NCBI RefSeq assembly: GCF_026342835.1
Contig: NZ_JAPEMI010000001.1
Coordinates: 6,888,501 to 6,952,500 of the forward strand
Reading direction: 5' to 3'
Source of the DNA: Streptomyces sp. NBC_00154
GTDB lineage: Bacteria; Actinomycetota; Actinomycetes; Streptomycetales; Streptomycetaceae
DNA: 64,000 nucleotides
Below are positions 34,010 to 42,403 of this stretch, piece after piece (the first letter of the stretch is position 1; each line of letters starts with the position of its first letter). Both the position numbers and the translations under genes were made by a program. The notes under the pieces were generated by a model that had not been told where the DNA came from, did no database searches, and was given only the letters and a program-made list of their open reading frames with translations.

Positions 34010-35119
34010 ATGGAGACGGAGCTGAGCAAGAAACTGGGAGTCGAGCACGCCATCTTCGGCTTCACGCCGTTCCCGGCGGTGGCCGCGGCCATCACCCGGG
34101 CCGGCGGGTTCGGCGTACTCGGCGCGGTCCGCTACACCGCCCCCGACGACCTCGCGCGCGACCTCGACTGGATGCAGGAGCACACCGACGGCAAGCCCTA
34201 CGGCCTCGATGTCGTCATGCCCGCCAGAAAGGTGGAAGGGGTGACCGAGGCCGACGTGGAGGCGATGATCCCGGCCGGACACCGCCAGTTCGTCCAGGAC
34301 ACCCTCGCCAAGCACGGCGTCCCCGAACTCGCCGAGGGCGAGGCCTCAGGCTGGCGGATCACCGGGTGGATGGAGGAGGTCGCCCGCAACCAGCTCGACG
34401 TCGCCTTCGAGTACCCCATCAAGCTGCTCGCCAACGCGCTCGGTTCGCCACCCGCCGACGTGGTGCAACGCGCCCATGACGGGGACGTCCTTGTCGCCGC
34501 CCTCGCCGGAAGCGCCAGACACGCCCGGCACCACGCGGACGCGGGCATCGACATCGTCGTCGCCCAGGGGTACGAAGCGGGCGGCCATACTGGAGAGATC
34601 GCCTCCATGGTCCTCGTCCCCGACGTCGTCGACGCCGTGGGACCGCTCCCCGTCCTCGCCGCCGGAGGCATCGGCAGCGGAGAGCAGATCGCCGCCGGAC
34701 TCGCCCTCGGAGCGCAGGGCGTCTGGCTCGGCTCGCTCTGGCTGACCACCGAGGAGGCCGACCTCCACTCCCGCGCGCTGACCCGCAAACTCCTTGCCGC
34801 AGGTTCCGGCGACACCGTCCGCTCCCGTGCCCTCACCGGCAAACCCGCACGCCAGCTCCGTACCGAATGGACCGACGCCTGGGACGACCCGTCGGGACCC
34901 GGCACGCTTCCCATGCCGCTCCAGGGGCTGCTGGTCGCCGAGGCCGTATCCCGCATCCAGAAGTACGAGACCGGCGCACTGCTCGGCACCCCCGTCGGTC
35001 AGATCGTCGGCAGGATGAACACCGAACGCAGCGTGCAGGCCGTCTTCGACGACCTGACAAGCGGCTTCGAACGCGCCGTGGACCGGATCAACCGCATCGC
35101 CGGACGGAGCGTCGCATGA
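34010..35119 (+). CDS. Nitronate monooxygenase / 2-nitropropane dioxygenase-like flavoprotein
   Basis: 369 residues from the ATG at 34010, matching the usual start (METELSKKLGVEHAIFGF). The FMN-binding TIM-barrel has FTPFPAVAAAITRAGGFGVL near 13-32, QGYEAGGHTGEI with the catalytic-region His near 188, LAAGGIGSGEQIAAGLALGA near 218, and the GAQGVWLGS phosphate-binding strand. An ATG at 33983 is possible. Such enzymes oxidise nitronates, but several in lipid clusters act as flavin reductases or enoyl reductases. It is coupled (ATGA) to an acyl-CoA ligase, so a lipid-linked role is likely. Confidence 0.85.
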   Translation: METELSKKLGVEHAIFGFTPFPAVAAAITRAGGFGVLGAVRYTAPDDLARDLDWMQEHTDGKPYGLDVVMPARKVEGVTEADVEAMIPAGHRQFVQDTLAKHGVPELAEGEASGWRITGWMEEVARNQLDVAFEYPIKLLANALGSPPADVVQRAHDGDVLVAALAGSARHARHHADAGIDIVVAQGYEAGGHTGEIASMVLVPDVVDAVGPLPVLAAGGIGSGEQIAAGLALGAQGVWLGSLWLTTEEADLHSRALTRKLLAAGSGDTVRSRALTGKPARQLRTEWTDAWDDPSGPGTLPMPLQGLLVAEAVSRIQKYETGALLGTPVGQIVGRMNTERSVQAVFDDLTSGFERAVDRINRIAGRSVA

Positions 35120-36666
35120 ACCATCCGCCGAACGGCTTCTGGGCCCAGGCCACCGCCGACCCCGACCGTACGGTCCTTGTCGCGCCCGACGGGCAGACCT
35201 GGACCGCGGGCCGGCTGCACGCCGCTGCCAACCGCCTGGTCCACGGGCTGCGCGCGGCCGGGCTCCGGCAGGGAGATGCGTTCGCCGTCGTCCTCCCCAA
35301 CGGCGTCGAGTTCTTCACCGCCTACCTCGCCGCCGCCCAGGCCGGCTTCTACCTCGTACCCGTCAACCACCATCTCGTCGGCCCCGAGATCGCCTGGATC
35401 GTCTCCGACTCCGGCTCCAAGGTACTGATCGCGCACGAGCGGTTCACCGACGCCGCGACCGCCGCCGCGGACGAGGCGAAGCTGCCCGCGAGCCACCGGT
35501 ACGCCGTCGGCGAGGTCGACGGCTTCCGCCCCTACGCCGAACTGCTCGACGGGCGATCCGACGCCCCGCCCGACGACCGCACGCTCGGCTGGGTCATGAA
35601 CTACACCTCCGGCACCACCGGCCGGCCGCGCGGCATCCGCCGCCCGCTGCCCGGCAGGCTCCCGGAGGAGAGCCATCTCGGCGGGTTCCTCGGCATCTTC
35701 GGCATCAGGCCGTTCGACGACAACGTCCACCTGGTCTGCTCACCGCTGTACCACACCGCCGTACTCCAGTTCGCGGGCGCCGCCCTGCACATCGGGCACC
35801 CCTTGGTGCTGATGGACAAGTGGGCGCCCGAGGAGATGCTGCGGGTCATCGACGCCCACCGCTGTACGCACACGCACATGGTCCCCACCCAGTTCCACCG
35901 CCTCCTGGCCCTGCCCGACGAGGTGAAGGAGCGGTACGACGTCACCTCGATGCGGCATGCCATCCATGGTGCGGCCCCCTGCCCCGACCACGTCAAACGC
36001 GCCATGATCGACTGGTGGGGGCGGTGCGTCGAGGAGTACTACGCCGCCAGCGAGGGCGGCGGGGCGTTCGCCACCGCCGAGGACTGGCTGAAGAAGCCCG
36101 GCACGGTCGGGAAGGCCTGGCCGATCAGCGAACTCGCCGTCTTCGACGACGACGGCAACCGCCTCCCACCGGGCGAACTGGGCACCGTCTACATGAAGAT
36201 GAGCACCGGCGGCTTCAGCTACCACAAGGACAGGACCAAGACGGAGAAGAGCCGCATCGGCGACTTCTTCACCGTCGGTGACCTCGGCATCCTCGACGAG
36301 GACGGCTATCTCTTCCTCCGCGACCGCAAGATCGACATGATCATCTCGGGCGGCGTGAACATCTACCCGGCCGAGATCGAAGCCGCTCTCCTCGCCCACC
36401 CCGCGGTCGCCGACGCGGCCGTCTTCGGCATCCCGCACGCCGACTGGGGTGAGGAGGTCAAGGCGGTCGTCGAACCGGCCGAAGGGCACCTCCCGGGCGA
36501 CGGGTTCGCCACCGAGATCCTCGCCCACTGCGCACAGCGGCTCGCCGGGTACAAACGCCCCAAGAGCGTCGACTTCATCGAGGCGATGCCACGCGACCCG
36601 AACGGCAAGCTGTACAAGCGACGGCTGCGCGACCCGTACTGGGAAGGCCACCGGCGGGCCCTGTGA
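35116..36666 (+). CDS. Acyl-CoA ligase (class I adenylate-forming enzyme)
   Basis: 516 residues. AMP-binding motif A3 is NYTSGTTGRPRG (about residue 162), A5 is EYYAASEGGG, A7 is FFTVGDLGILDEDGYLFLRDR, A8 is GVNIYPAEIE, and the catalytic A10 Lys is in DPNGKLYKR. All are intact, so it should activate a carboxylic acid to acyl-CoA. The ATG overlaps the flavoprotein stop by four bases. The preferred acid is not obvious. The shared operator links it to the FadD19-like gene set at 53.6 kb. Confidence 0.92.
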   Translation: MNHPPNGFWAQATADPDRTVLVAPDGQTWTAGRLHAAANRLVHGLRAAGLRQGDAFAVVLPNGVEFFTAYLAAAQAGFYLVPVNHHLVGPEIAWIVSDSGSKVLIAHERFTDAATAAADEAKLPASHRYAVGEVDGFRPYAELLDGRSDAPPDDRTLGWVMNYTSGTTGRPRGIRRPLPGRLPEESHLGGFLGIFGIRPFDDNVHLVCSPLYHTAVLQFAGAALHIGHPLVLMDKWAPEEMLRVIDAHRCTHTHMVPTQFHRLLALPDEVKERYDVTSMRHAIHGAAPCPDHVKRAMIDWWGRCVEEYYAASEGGGAFATAEDWLKKPGTVGKAWPISELAVFDDDGNRLPPGELGTVYMKMSTGGFSYHKDRTKTEKSRIGDFFTVGDLGILDEDGYLFLRDRKIDMIISGGVNIYPAEIEAALLAHPAVADAAVFGIPHADWGEEVKAVVEPAEGHLPGDGFATEILAHCAQRLAGYKRPKSVDFIEAMPRDPNGKLYKRRLRDPYWEGHRRAL

Positions 36667-36671
36667 CCGAC

Positions 36672-36710
36672 GGGCCGGTACCCTGCCACGTCCGGGCGGG
36701 GTACCGGCCC
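36672..36710. terminator. Bidirectional terminator between acyl-CoA ligase and acylase genes
   Basis: Perfect 12-base arms GGGCCGGTACCC (36672-36683) and GGGTACCGGCCC (36699-36710) with a 15-base loop, filling the 52-base gap between convergent genes. Confidence 0.8.
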
Positions 36711-36718
36711 ACGGCGGA

Positions 36719-39130
36719 CTACCGGTGCTCGTGCACCCGCACGAGCCGCAGCGCGGGCGAGCGTGCGATGTCCTTCTCGCAGAACCGGGAGGTCACCCAG
36801 CGCTCACCCGAGTAGAGCTCGGTCTGGTCGCTGAAGTGCGGAGACTTCGGGTTCGAGGACTGGGAGTACGTCAACAGGGTCCGGGCCACCGGGCACTTGG
36901 AGCCGTCCCAGCCGACCGCCTGGACATAGCTGGAGCCGGCCGACACCTCCGTGTAGCCGCCGGCCGACGCGTCCCACACCGGCTCCGTCTTGTTCCAGAT
37001 ACCGAGGGACTCCGTACCGCCGCCGACCGGGATGCGCTTCCCGTTCCGTACGACTCCCTGGTGGTCGCCGAGCGGTGCGTCCAGGGCGATCCCGGCCGCT
37101 CGCAGCTCGGCGACCGCATCGGCGAGCGCCGAAGTGACACCCGGAGCCGAGGTGTTCAGCGTGTTCGGGGTACGGACCGGGTCCGCGGCGGAGAAGGGCA
37201 CCTTCCACAGTTCGGCCGATGGCACCGTGGTGACCCTGCGCCAGAACCGGTCGAAGAGCAGCGCGCCCCGGCTGCCGGTGTCGACCTTCCGGTCCCAGTG
37301 GGCAAGCACACCGCACGCCGCCGACACATCGACCGCTGTCCCGTCGCTGCCGACGGCACGCCCGCCGGGCAGCGCGGCGCAGGCGCGCGCCAGGTCGGCC
37401 GCGGCCAGATCTCCTGCCGGGGCGCGGTTCGCGTACTGCTGGTCCTGCAGGTCGCCGACGGTGAGCCGGCCCTTCGCCGCCATCGCCGACACATCCTCGA
37501 TCGCCCCCCGGGTCCGCATCGACCGGGGCGCGGCGACCGTACCGAAGACCCGCTCGAAGCCGGTCAGCGGAGCGTCGGCGTTGGTCAGCCAGGCGCTGTC
37601 GTTGGAGTTCTCGACGTACGGGGCGTCCTTGACGGTCGGCATCCGGCCCGGCCCGAAGATGCCGGGCTGCACCGCGTCCGGGTCCGAACCGAGCGCACAG
37701 TCGCTCCTCGAACCGTCCAGCACCGCGAGCCCCGACGACGGGTACGTCGCCCGGCCCAGCGGGGTGGAGCACCGCTGCGCGAGCTCGTCCGTGATCCTCG
37801 GCAACACCTGCGACTGGGAGAAGAACGAGTGCCCCGACGAATCGGCCGCGATGGTGTTCACCCACGGCAGCCCCTGGGTACGGCGCAACGTGGTCTGGAC
37901 GTCCGCGGTGCTGCGGGCTCTGCTGAACCCGAGACCGGTGTCCGGGGACCGCAGATTCGTGGCGTTCGGGTCATTGAGCGCGTACGCGGTCGTCGCCGTC
38001 CACGGCAGCGGCAGCCCGGCACCGAGCGAGGTGACGACCGGACCGTACCGGGTCCACCACTGCGTGCGGGTCACCGGGGCGCCGCCCTTCACGGCCACCG
38101 AGACCGTGCGCTTCACCATGCGCTCCGGCAGCCCGTCCACCAGATACACGGTCGGATCCGCCGGGTCGAGGGTCAGCTGGTGCAGATTGAGGGTGACACC
38201 GGTGGCGACCGTGTGGCTCCACGCGATGTTCGCGTTGTGCCCGATCGACACGGTCGCCGATCCGAGCAGCGAACCGCCCGCCACATTCAGCTCCCCGGGG
38301 ATGGTCTGCTGAGACTGCCAGAACCGCCGCCCGCCCTGCCACGGGTAGTGCGGATTGCCCAGCAGCAGCCCACGCCCGTTCGCCGTCGAACTGCCGCGGA
38401 ACGCGACCGCGTTGGAGCCCATGTCCGCGTTCTGCGTGGACAGCAGCCGCTGCGCCGCCTGCGCGGCGTCGTCCGGCGGGACAGCTGGCGACGCGGCCGC
38501 GCCCGTGGGCGGCTGTGCCGCTGTGATGCCGTCGATACCGCGGCCCTGACCGCCCAGCACGGAGAGCGCGAAGGCGCGGGTCGTGACATCCAGGGCCGTC
38601 ACCGGCCGCACCCAGTCGGCGTCCCGGCAGGCCGGATCAGTGATCCGGTTCTGGGCCAGCCAGGCGTTGTACCCGGCCGCCCAGCCGCGCTCCAGTTCCT
38701 TCACCTCATGGCTCTGACCCGCCGGAGCGGGCACCTTCAGCAGTTTCTCGACGGTGTGGCTGTCGCGTATCCCGCGGAAGTAGAGATCGCTGGAGAGATT
38801 CTTCGTCGCGGAGGACAGCGAGCCGTCCGGCGCCGCGTCCGGACCGAAGTACCTCGACCGCTCGCCGCGCAGCGTCACGAAGCCATCGGCGAGCGTGCAC
38901 AACTGGTCGGCGGCCTGCGCCCAGCCGTTGCCGAACCCGAGATCCGCGTAGTCCTTCGCCACGATGTGCGGGATGCCGTACTCGGTGTAGCGGATCACGG
39001 CGGACAGCCCGCCGCCCGACGGGTGTCGGCCGTTCGAGGGATCGGCGGCCGCCGGTGGCAGGGACGCCGACACGGTGAACAGAGCGAGACCGGATACCGC
39101 GAGAAGTCTCAGACGATTTCGGAGGGGCAA
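36719..39130 (-). CDS. Secreted penicillin/aculeacin-type acylase (Ntn hydrolase)
   Basis: About 803 residues from a TTG at 39130 with GGGAGG upstream; no ATG or GTG fits the signal peptide (LRLLAVSGLALFTVSASLPPAAA). The alpha part starts at VIRYTEYGIPHIVAKDY. A spacer leads to the autoproteolytic site GSNAVAF, where Ser239 becomes the N-terminal nucleophile of the beta chain, followed by GLLLGNPHYPWQG. This block resembles aculeacin A acylase, penicillin V acylases of actinomycetes and AHL acylases. It therefore probably removes acyl chains from lipopeptides, beta-lactams or signal lactones. It is divergent from an acyl-CoA ligase. Confidence 0.9.
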   Translation of the reverse strand: MPLRNRLRLLAVSGLALFTVSASLPPAAADPSNGRHPSGGGLSAVIRYTEYGIPHIVAKDYADLGFGNGWAQAADQLCTLADGFVTLRGERSRYFGPDAAPDGSLSSATKNLSSDLYFRGIRDSHTVEKLLKVPAPAGQSHEVKELERGWAAGYNAWLAQNRITDPACRDADWVRPVTALDVTTRAFALSVLGGQGRGIDGITAAQPPTGAAASPAVPPDDAAQAAQRLLSTQNADMGSNAVAFRGSSTANGRGLLLGNPHYPWQGGRRFWQSQQTIPGELNVAGGSLLGSATVSIGHNANIAWSHTVATGVTLNLHQLTLDPADPTVYLVDGLPERMVKRTVSVAVKGGAPVTRTQWWTRYGPVVTSLGAGLPLPWTATTAYALNDPNATNLRSPDTGLGFSRARSTADVQTTLRRTQGLPWVNTIAADSSGHSFFSQSQVLPRITDELAQRCSTPLGRATYPSSGLAVLDGSRSDCALGSDPDAVQPGIFGPGRMPTVKDAPYVENSNDSAWLTNADAPLTGFERVFGTVAAPRSMRTRGAIEDVSAMAAKGRLTVGDLQDQQYANRAPAGDLAAADLARACAALPGGRAVGSDGTAVDVSAACGVLAHWDRKVDTGSRGALLFDRFWRRVTTVPSAELWKVPFSAADPVRTPNTLNTSAPGVTSALADAVAELRAAGIALDAPLGDHQGVVRNGKRIPVGGGTESLGIWNKTEPVWDASAGGYTEVSAGSSYVQAVGWDGSKCPVARTLLTYSQSSNPKSPHFSDQTELYSGERWVTSRFCEKDIARSPALRLVRVHEHR

Positions 39131-39223
39131 GGGTCCTCCCAACTGTGCGTGAACGAAAGGCGGTTGCTCGGATCGTCCGAGACGCCACGCGCAACTCAGC
39201 CAGCACCCGCGTGCCCCTGTCAA

Positions 39224-39262
39224 CATCGTGGCCGGGATCCGAACCCTTGACCACCGGGTCCC
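39224..39262 (-). other. tRNA T-arm-like fragment
   Basis: On the minus strand the sequence includes GGGTTCGGATCCC, with a TTCGGAT loop like the T-loop of a tRNA. Its forced translation contains the SRVRIP peptide that often betrays tRNA 3' ends. No D arm or anticodon arm can be folded around it, so it is at most a remnant, perhaps of an attachment site. Confidence 0.25.
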
Positions 39263-39281
39263 GGGCGCACAGGATCGCGCC

Positions 39282-40790
39282 ATGACAGGTGTACGCAGCT
39301 CCACAGTCGACGGCGTCGTGACGCGCAGCGCCCGGCGCACTCCCGAGCGCACCGCCGTGCGGTACGCCGAGCGGTCCTGGACCTACCGGGCGCTCGACAC
39401 CGCGGTCAGCACCGCGGCCGCCGTCCTCCGCGACGGACACGGCCTGCACCCCGGCGACCGGGTCGCCTCCTACGCGCACAACTCCGACGCGTACCTGATC
39501 GCGTACCTCGCCTGCGCCCGCGCCGGCCTCGTCCATGTGCCGGTCAATCAGAACCTCACCGGCGACGACCTGACGTACATCCTGCAGCAGTCGGGCAGCG
39601 CCCTCGTCCTCACCGATCCGGACCTTGCCGACCGGATCCCGGCCGGTTTCGCCGTACGTCCGCTGCGCGACGCTCCGCACTCCCTCCTCGGTGAACTCGC
39701 CACCCCACGCCCGTTCACCGCCGAGCGCGAACCGGCAGCCGGCGACCTGGTGCAGCTGCTCTACACATCGGGCACCACCGCGCTCCCCAAGGGCGCGATG
39801 ATGACGCACGGCGCCCTCGTCCACGAGTACGTCAGCGCGATCACCGCCCTCGATCTGCGCCCCACCGATCGGCCCGTCCACTCGCTGCCGCTGTACCACT
39901 CCGCGCAGATGCATGTGTTCCTGCTGCCGTACCTCGCGGTCGGCGCGGAGAACACCATCCTCGACGCGCCCGAAGCGGGCCGGATCTTCGACCTCGTCGA
40001 GGCCGGGCAGGCGGACAGTCTGTTCGCCCCGCCGACCGTCTGGATCGGCCTCGCCAACCACCCGGAGTTCGCCACCCGCGACCTCGGCGGGCTGCGCAAG
40101 GCGTACTACGGGGCGTCGATCATGCCGGTTCCGGTGCTGGAACGGCTCCGTGAGCGATTGCCCGCGCTCGCCTTCTACAACTGCTTCGGGCAGAGCGAGA
40201 TCGGCCCGCTCGCCACCGTCCTCGGGCCCGACGAGCACGAGGGCCGGATGGACTCCTGCGGCCGGCCGGTGCTCTTCGTCGAGGCGCGAGTCGTCGACGA
40301 GCACGGCAAGGAGGTCCCCGACGGGACGGCGGGCGAGATCGTCTACCGCTCCCCGCAGCTGTGCGAGGGCTACTGGGACAAGCCGGAGGAGACCGCCGAG
40401 GCGTTCCGCGACGGCTGGTTCCACTCCGGCGATCTCGCGGTCCGGGACCCGGAGGGCTTCTTCACCGTCGTCGACCGGGTGAAGGACGTCATCAACTCCG
40501 GTGGTGTCCTCGTCGCCTCCCGCCAGGTCGAGGATGCCCTCTACACCCACCCCGCCGTCGCGGAGGCAGCCGTCGTCGGGCTGCCCGACGAGCGCTGGAT
40601 CGAGGCCGTCACCGCCGTCGTGGTCCTGCGCGCGGACGTCACGGAACAGCATCTGCTCGACCACGTGCGGGAACGGCTCGCCCACTTCAAGGCGCCGAAG
40701 AGGGTCCTCTTCGTGGACGAGCTGCCGCGCAACGCCAGCGGGAAGATCCTCAAGCGCGAGCTCAGGGACCGGTTCGCGCTCCCTGGGTGA
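39282..40790 (+). CDS. Acyl-CoA ligase (fatty-acyl-CoA synthase type)
   Basis: 502 residues with LLYTSGTTALPKGAMMTHGAL (A3, about residue 165), YNCFGQSEIGP (A5), GWFHSGDLAVRDPEGFFTVVDR (A7 to A8) and NASGKILKREL with the catalytic Lys. The start is the ATG at 39282; the open frame extends 18 codons upstream without a ribosome site. It is FadD-like and soluble. It is divergent from the acylase, which might supply free fatty acid for activation, but that link is only positional. Confidence 0.92.
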   Translation: MTGVRSSTVDGVVTRSARRTPERTAVRYAERSWTYRALDTAVSTAAAVLRDGHGLHPGDRVASYAHNSDAYLIAYLACARAGLVHVPVNQNLTGDDLTYILQQSGSALVLTDPDLADRIPAGFAVRPLRDAPHSLLGELATPRPFTAEREPAAGDLVQLLYTSGTTALPKGAMMTHGALVHEYVSAITALDLRPTDRPVHSLPLYHSAQMHVFLLPYLAVGAENTILDAPEAGRIFDLVEAGQADSLFAPPTVWIGLANHPEFATRDLGGLRKAYYGASIMPVPVLERLRERLPALAFYNCFGQSEIGPLATVLGPDEHEGRMDSCGRPVLFVEARVVDEHGKEVPDGTAGEIVYRSPQLCEGYWDKPEETAEAFRDGWFHSGDLAVRDPEGFFTVVDRVKDVINSGGVLVASRQVEDALYTHPAVAEAAVVGLPDERWIEAVTAVVVLRADVTEQHLLDHVRERLAHFKAPKRVLFVDELPRNASGKILKRELRDRFALPG

Positions 40791-40895
40791 CAGCGCGCCG
40801 CAGCCGATGTCGACAACGGACCCCGACACCGCGGCGGCCTGGGCAGAGGCCAGGAACACCGCGGTGTTCGTCGCGTCCGCCGGGGGCGAACGGCG
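40791..40895 (-). pseudogene. C-terminal remnant of an SDR oxidoreductase
   Basis: In the gap between two convergent genes the minus strand reads NTAVFLASAQAAAVSGSVVD and then IGCGAL. This closely matches the end of SDR proteins (usually VAFLASxxAxxVTGxVIDVDGG). No upstream catalytic part exists and there is no proper stop, as the frame runs on into the antisense of the neighbour. I read it as the decayed tail of a deleted SDR gene. Confidence 0.5.
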
Positions 40896-40924
40896 CCGCT
40901 CCCCGGCGGCTCGTCGACCGGCGT

Positions 40925-42214
40925 TCAGCGCCCGCCGCGCTCGTCCACGATCCGCTTGAACTTGCCGACCGACCGCTCCAGCGTCTCGGGGTCGACGATC
41001 TCGACCCCCACCGACACCCCGATGCCCTCCTTGACGGCCGTCGCGATCGCGAGCGCGGCCGCCGCCCGCTGGTCCGGCGTCGATTCCGCCCGCGCCTCCG
41101 CCCGCACCGTCAGCGCGTCGAGCCGGCCCTCGCGGGTCAGCCGGAGCTGGAAGTGAGGCGCCACCCCAGGCGTACGCAGCACGATCTCCTCGATCTGGGT
41201 CGGGAAGAGATTCACCCCGCGCAGGATCACCAGGTCGTCGCTGCGCCCGGTGACCTTCTCCATCCGCCGGAAGACCCTGGCCGTACCGGGCAGCAGCCGG
41301 GTCAGATCCCGGGTCCGGTAGCGGATCACCGGCATGGCCTCCTTGGTGAGCGAGGTGAAGACGAGCTCACCCTCCTCGCCCTCCGGCAGCACCTCACCGG
41401 TCAGCGGGTCGACGACCTCCGGATAGAAGTGGTCCTCCCAGATGTGCAGTCCGTCCTTCGTCTCGACGCACTCCTGGGCGACACCCGGGCCGATCACCTC
41501 CGACAGGCCGTAGATGTCGACCGCGTCGATGGCGAACCGCTCCTCGATCTCCCGGCGCATCTCCTGCGTCCACGGCTCGGCGCCGAATATCCCGACCTTC
41601 AGCGATGTCGTACGCGGATCGACGCCCTGCCGCTCGAACTCGTCGAGAAGCGTGAGCATGTACGACGGCGTGATCATGATGATCTCCGGCCGGAAGTCCT
41701 GGATCAGCTGCACCTGACGGGCAGTCATGCCGCCGGACGCGGGGATGACTGTGCAGCCGAGCCGCTCCGCTCCGTAGTGCGCCCCCAGACCGCCGGTGAA
41801 CAGGCCGTATCCATACGCCACATGGACCTTCTGCCCCGGGCGGCCGCCAGCCGCCCGGATCGAGCGGGCGACCACATCCGCCCAGGTGTCGAGATCCGCC
41901 TGGGTGTAGCCGACGACGGTGGGGCGGCCCGTGGTCCCGCTCGACGCATGGATGCGCCGTACCTGGTCCTCCGGCACCGCGAACATGCCGAACGGATAGT
42001 TGTCCCGCAGATCGGTCTTCGTCGTGAACGGGAAGCGGGCCAGGTCGGCGAGGCTGCGGCAGTCGTCCGGGTGCAGCCCCGCCGCGTCGAACGCCGCACG
42101 GTAGAAGCCGACGTGGTCGTACGCATGGTGAAGTGTGGCGCGCAGACGTTCCAGCTGCAGCGCCTCCAGCTCCTTGCGGTCGAGCCGTTCCGCCGCGTCC
42201 AGCAGAGCCGTCAT
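40925..42214 (-). CDS. paaK: Phenylacetate-CoA ligase
   Basis: 429 residues, the usual PaaK length. It has the PaaK-type P-loop HASSGTTGRPTVVGYT (about residue 92), AEPWTQEMR, DIYGLSEVIGPGVAQEC, VIRYRTRDLTRLL and the C-terminal SVGKFKR block. It activates phenylacetate to its CoA thioester, the first step of aerobic phenylacetate breakdown. The ATG at 42214 has GGGAG seven bases upstream; the longer frame to 42250 would begin inside the operator palindrome. No paaABCDE ring-epoxidase genes are in the window, so the rest of the pathway would lie elsewhere. Confidence 0.93.
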   Translation of the reverse strand: MTALLDAAERLDRKELEALQLERLRATLHHAYDHVGFYRAAFDAAGLHPDDCRSLADLARFPFTTKTDLRDNYPFGMFAVPEDQVRRIHASSGTTGRPTVVGYTQADLDTWADVVARSIRAAGGRPGQKVHVAYGYGLFTGGLGAHYGAERLGCTVIPASGGMTARQVQLIQDFRPEIIMITPSYMLTLLDEFERQGVDPRTTSLKVGIFGAEPWTQEMRREIEERFAIDAVDIYGLSEVIGPGVAQECVETKDGLHIWEDHFYPEVVDPLTGEVLPEGEEGELVFTSLTKEAMPVIRYRTRDLTRLLPGTARVFRRMEKVTGRSDDLVILRGVNLFPTQIEEIVLRTPGVAPHFQLRLTREGRLDALTVRAEARAESTPDQRAAAALAIATAVKEGIGVSVGVEIVDPETLERSVGKFKRIVDERGGR

Positions 42215-42239
42215 CCCGATCTCCCTCGTCCCGAGCAGA

Positions 42240-42257
42240 CGACCGATCATTCGGTCG
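42240..42257. promoter_or_regulatory. paaK operator palindrome CGACCGA-TCAT-TCGGTCG
   Basis: Perfect seven-base arms separated by four bases, 26 bases before the paaK start. The ACCGA/TCGGT arms recall TetR-type PaaR sites of actinobacteria, from memory. A local tetR gene is absent, so the regulator must be encoded elsewhere. Confidence 0.6.
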
Positions 42258-42403
42258 ATCGTTACGGGAGCAGTAATTCAGGATGATCCGCAGCCTGGCA
42301 AGGGGGGCGGCACAATCGTGCGCGCCGGAGCCGAACCGCGGCGCCGATTCGCTCACACCGAACACCGGTGCAGCCCGGCGCGGTGACTGTTTGGATGACG
42401 TGC

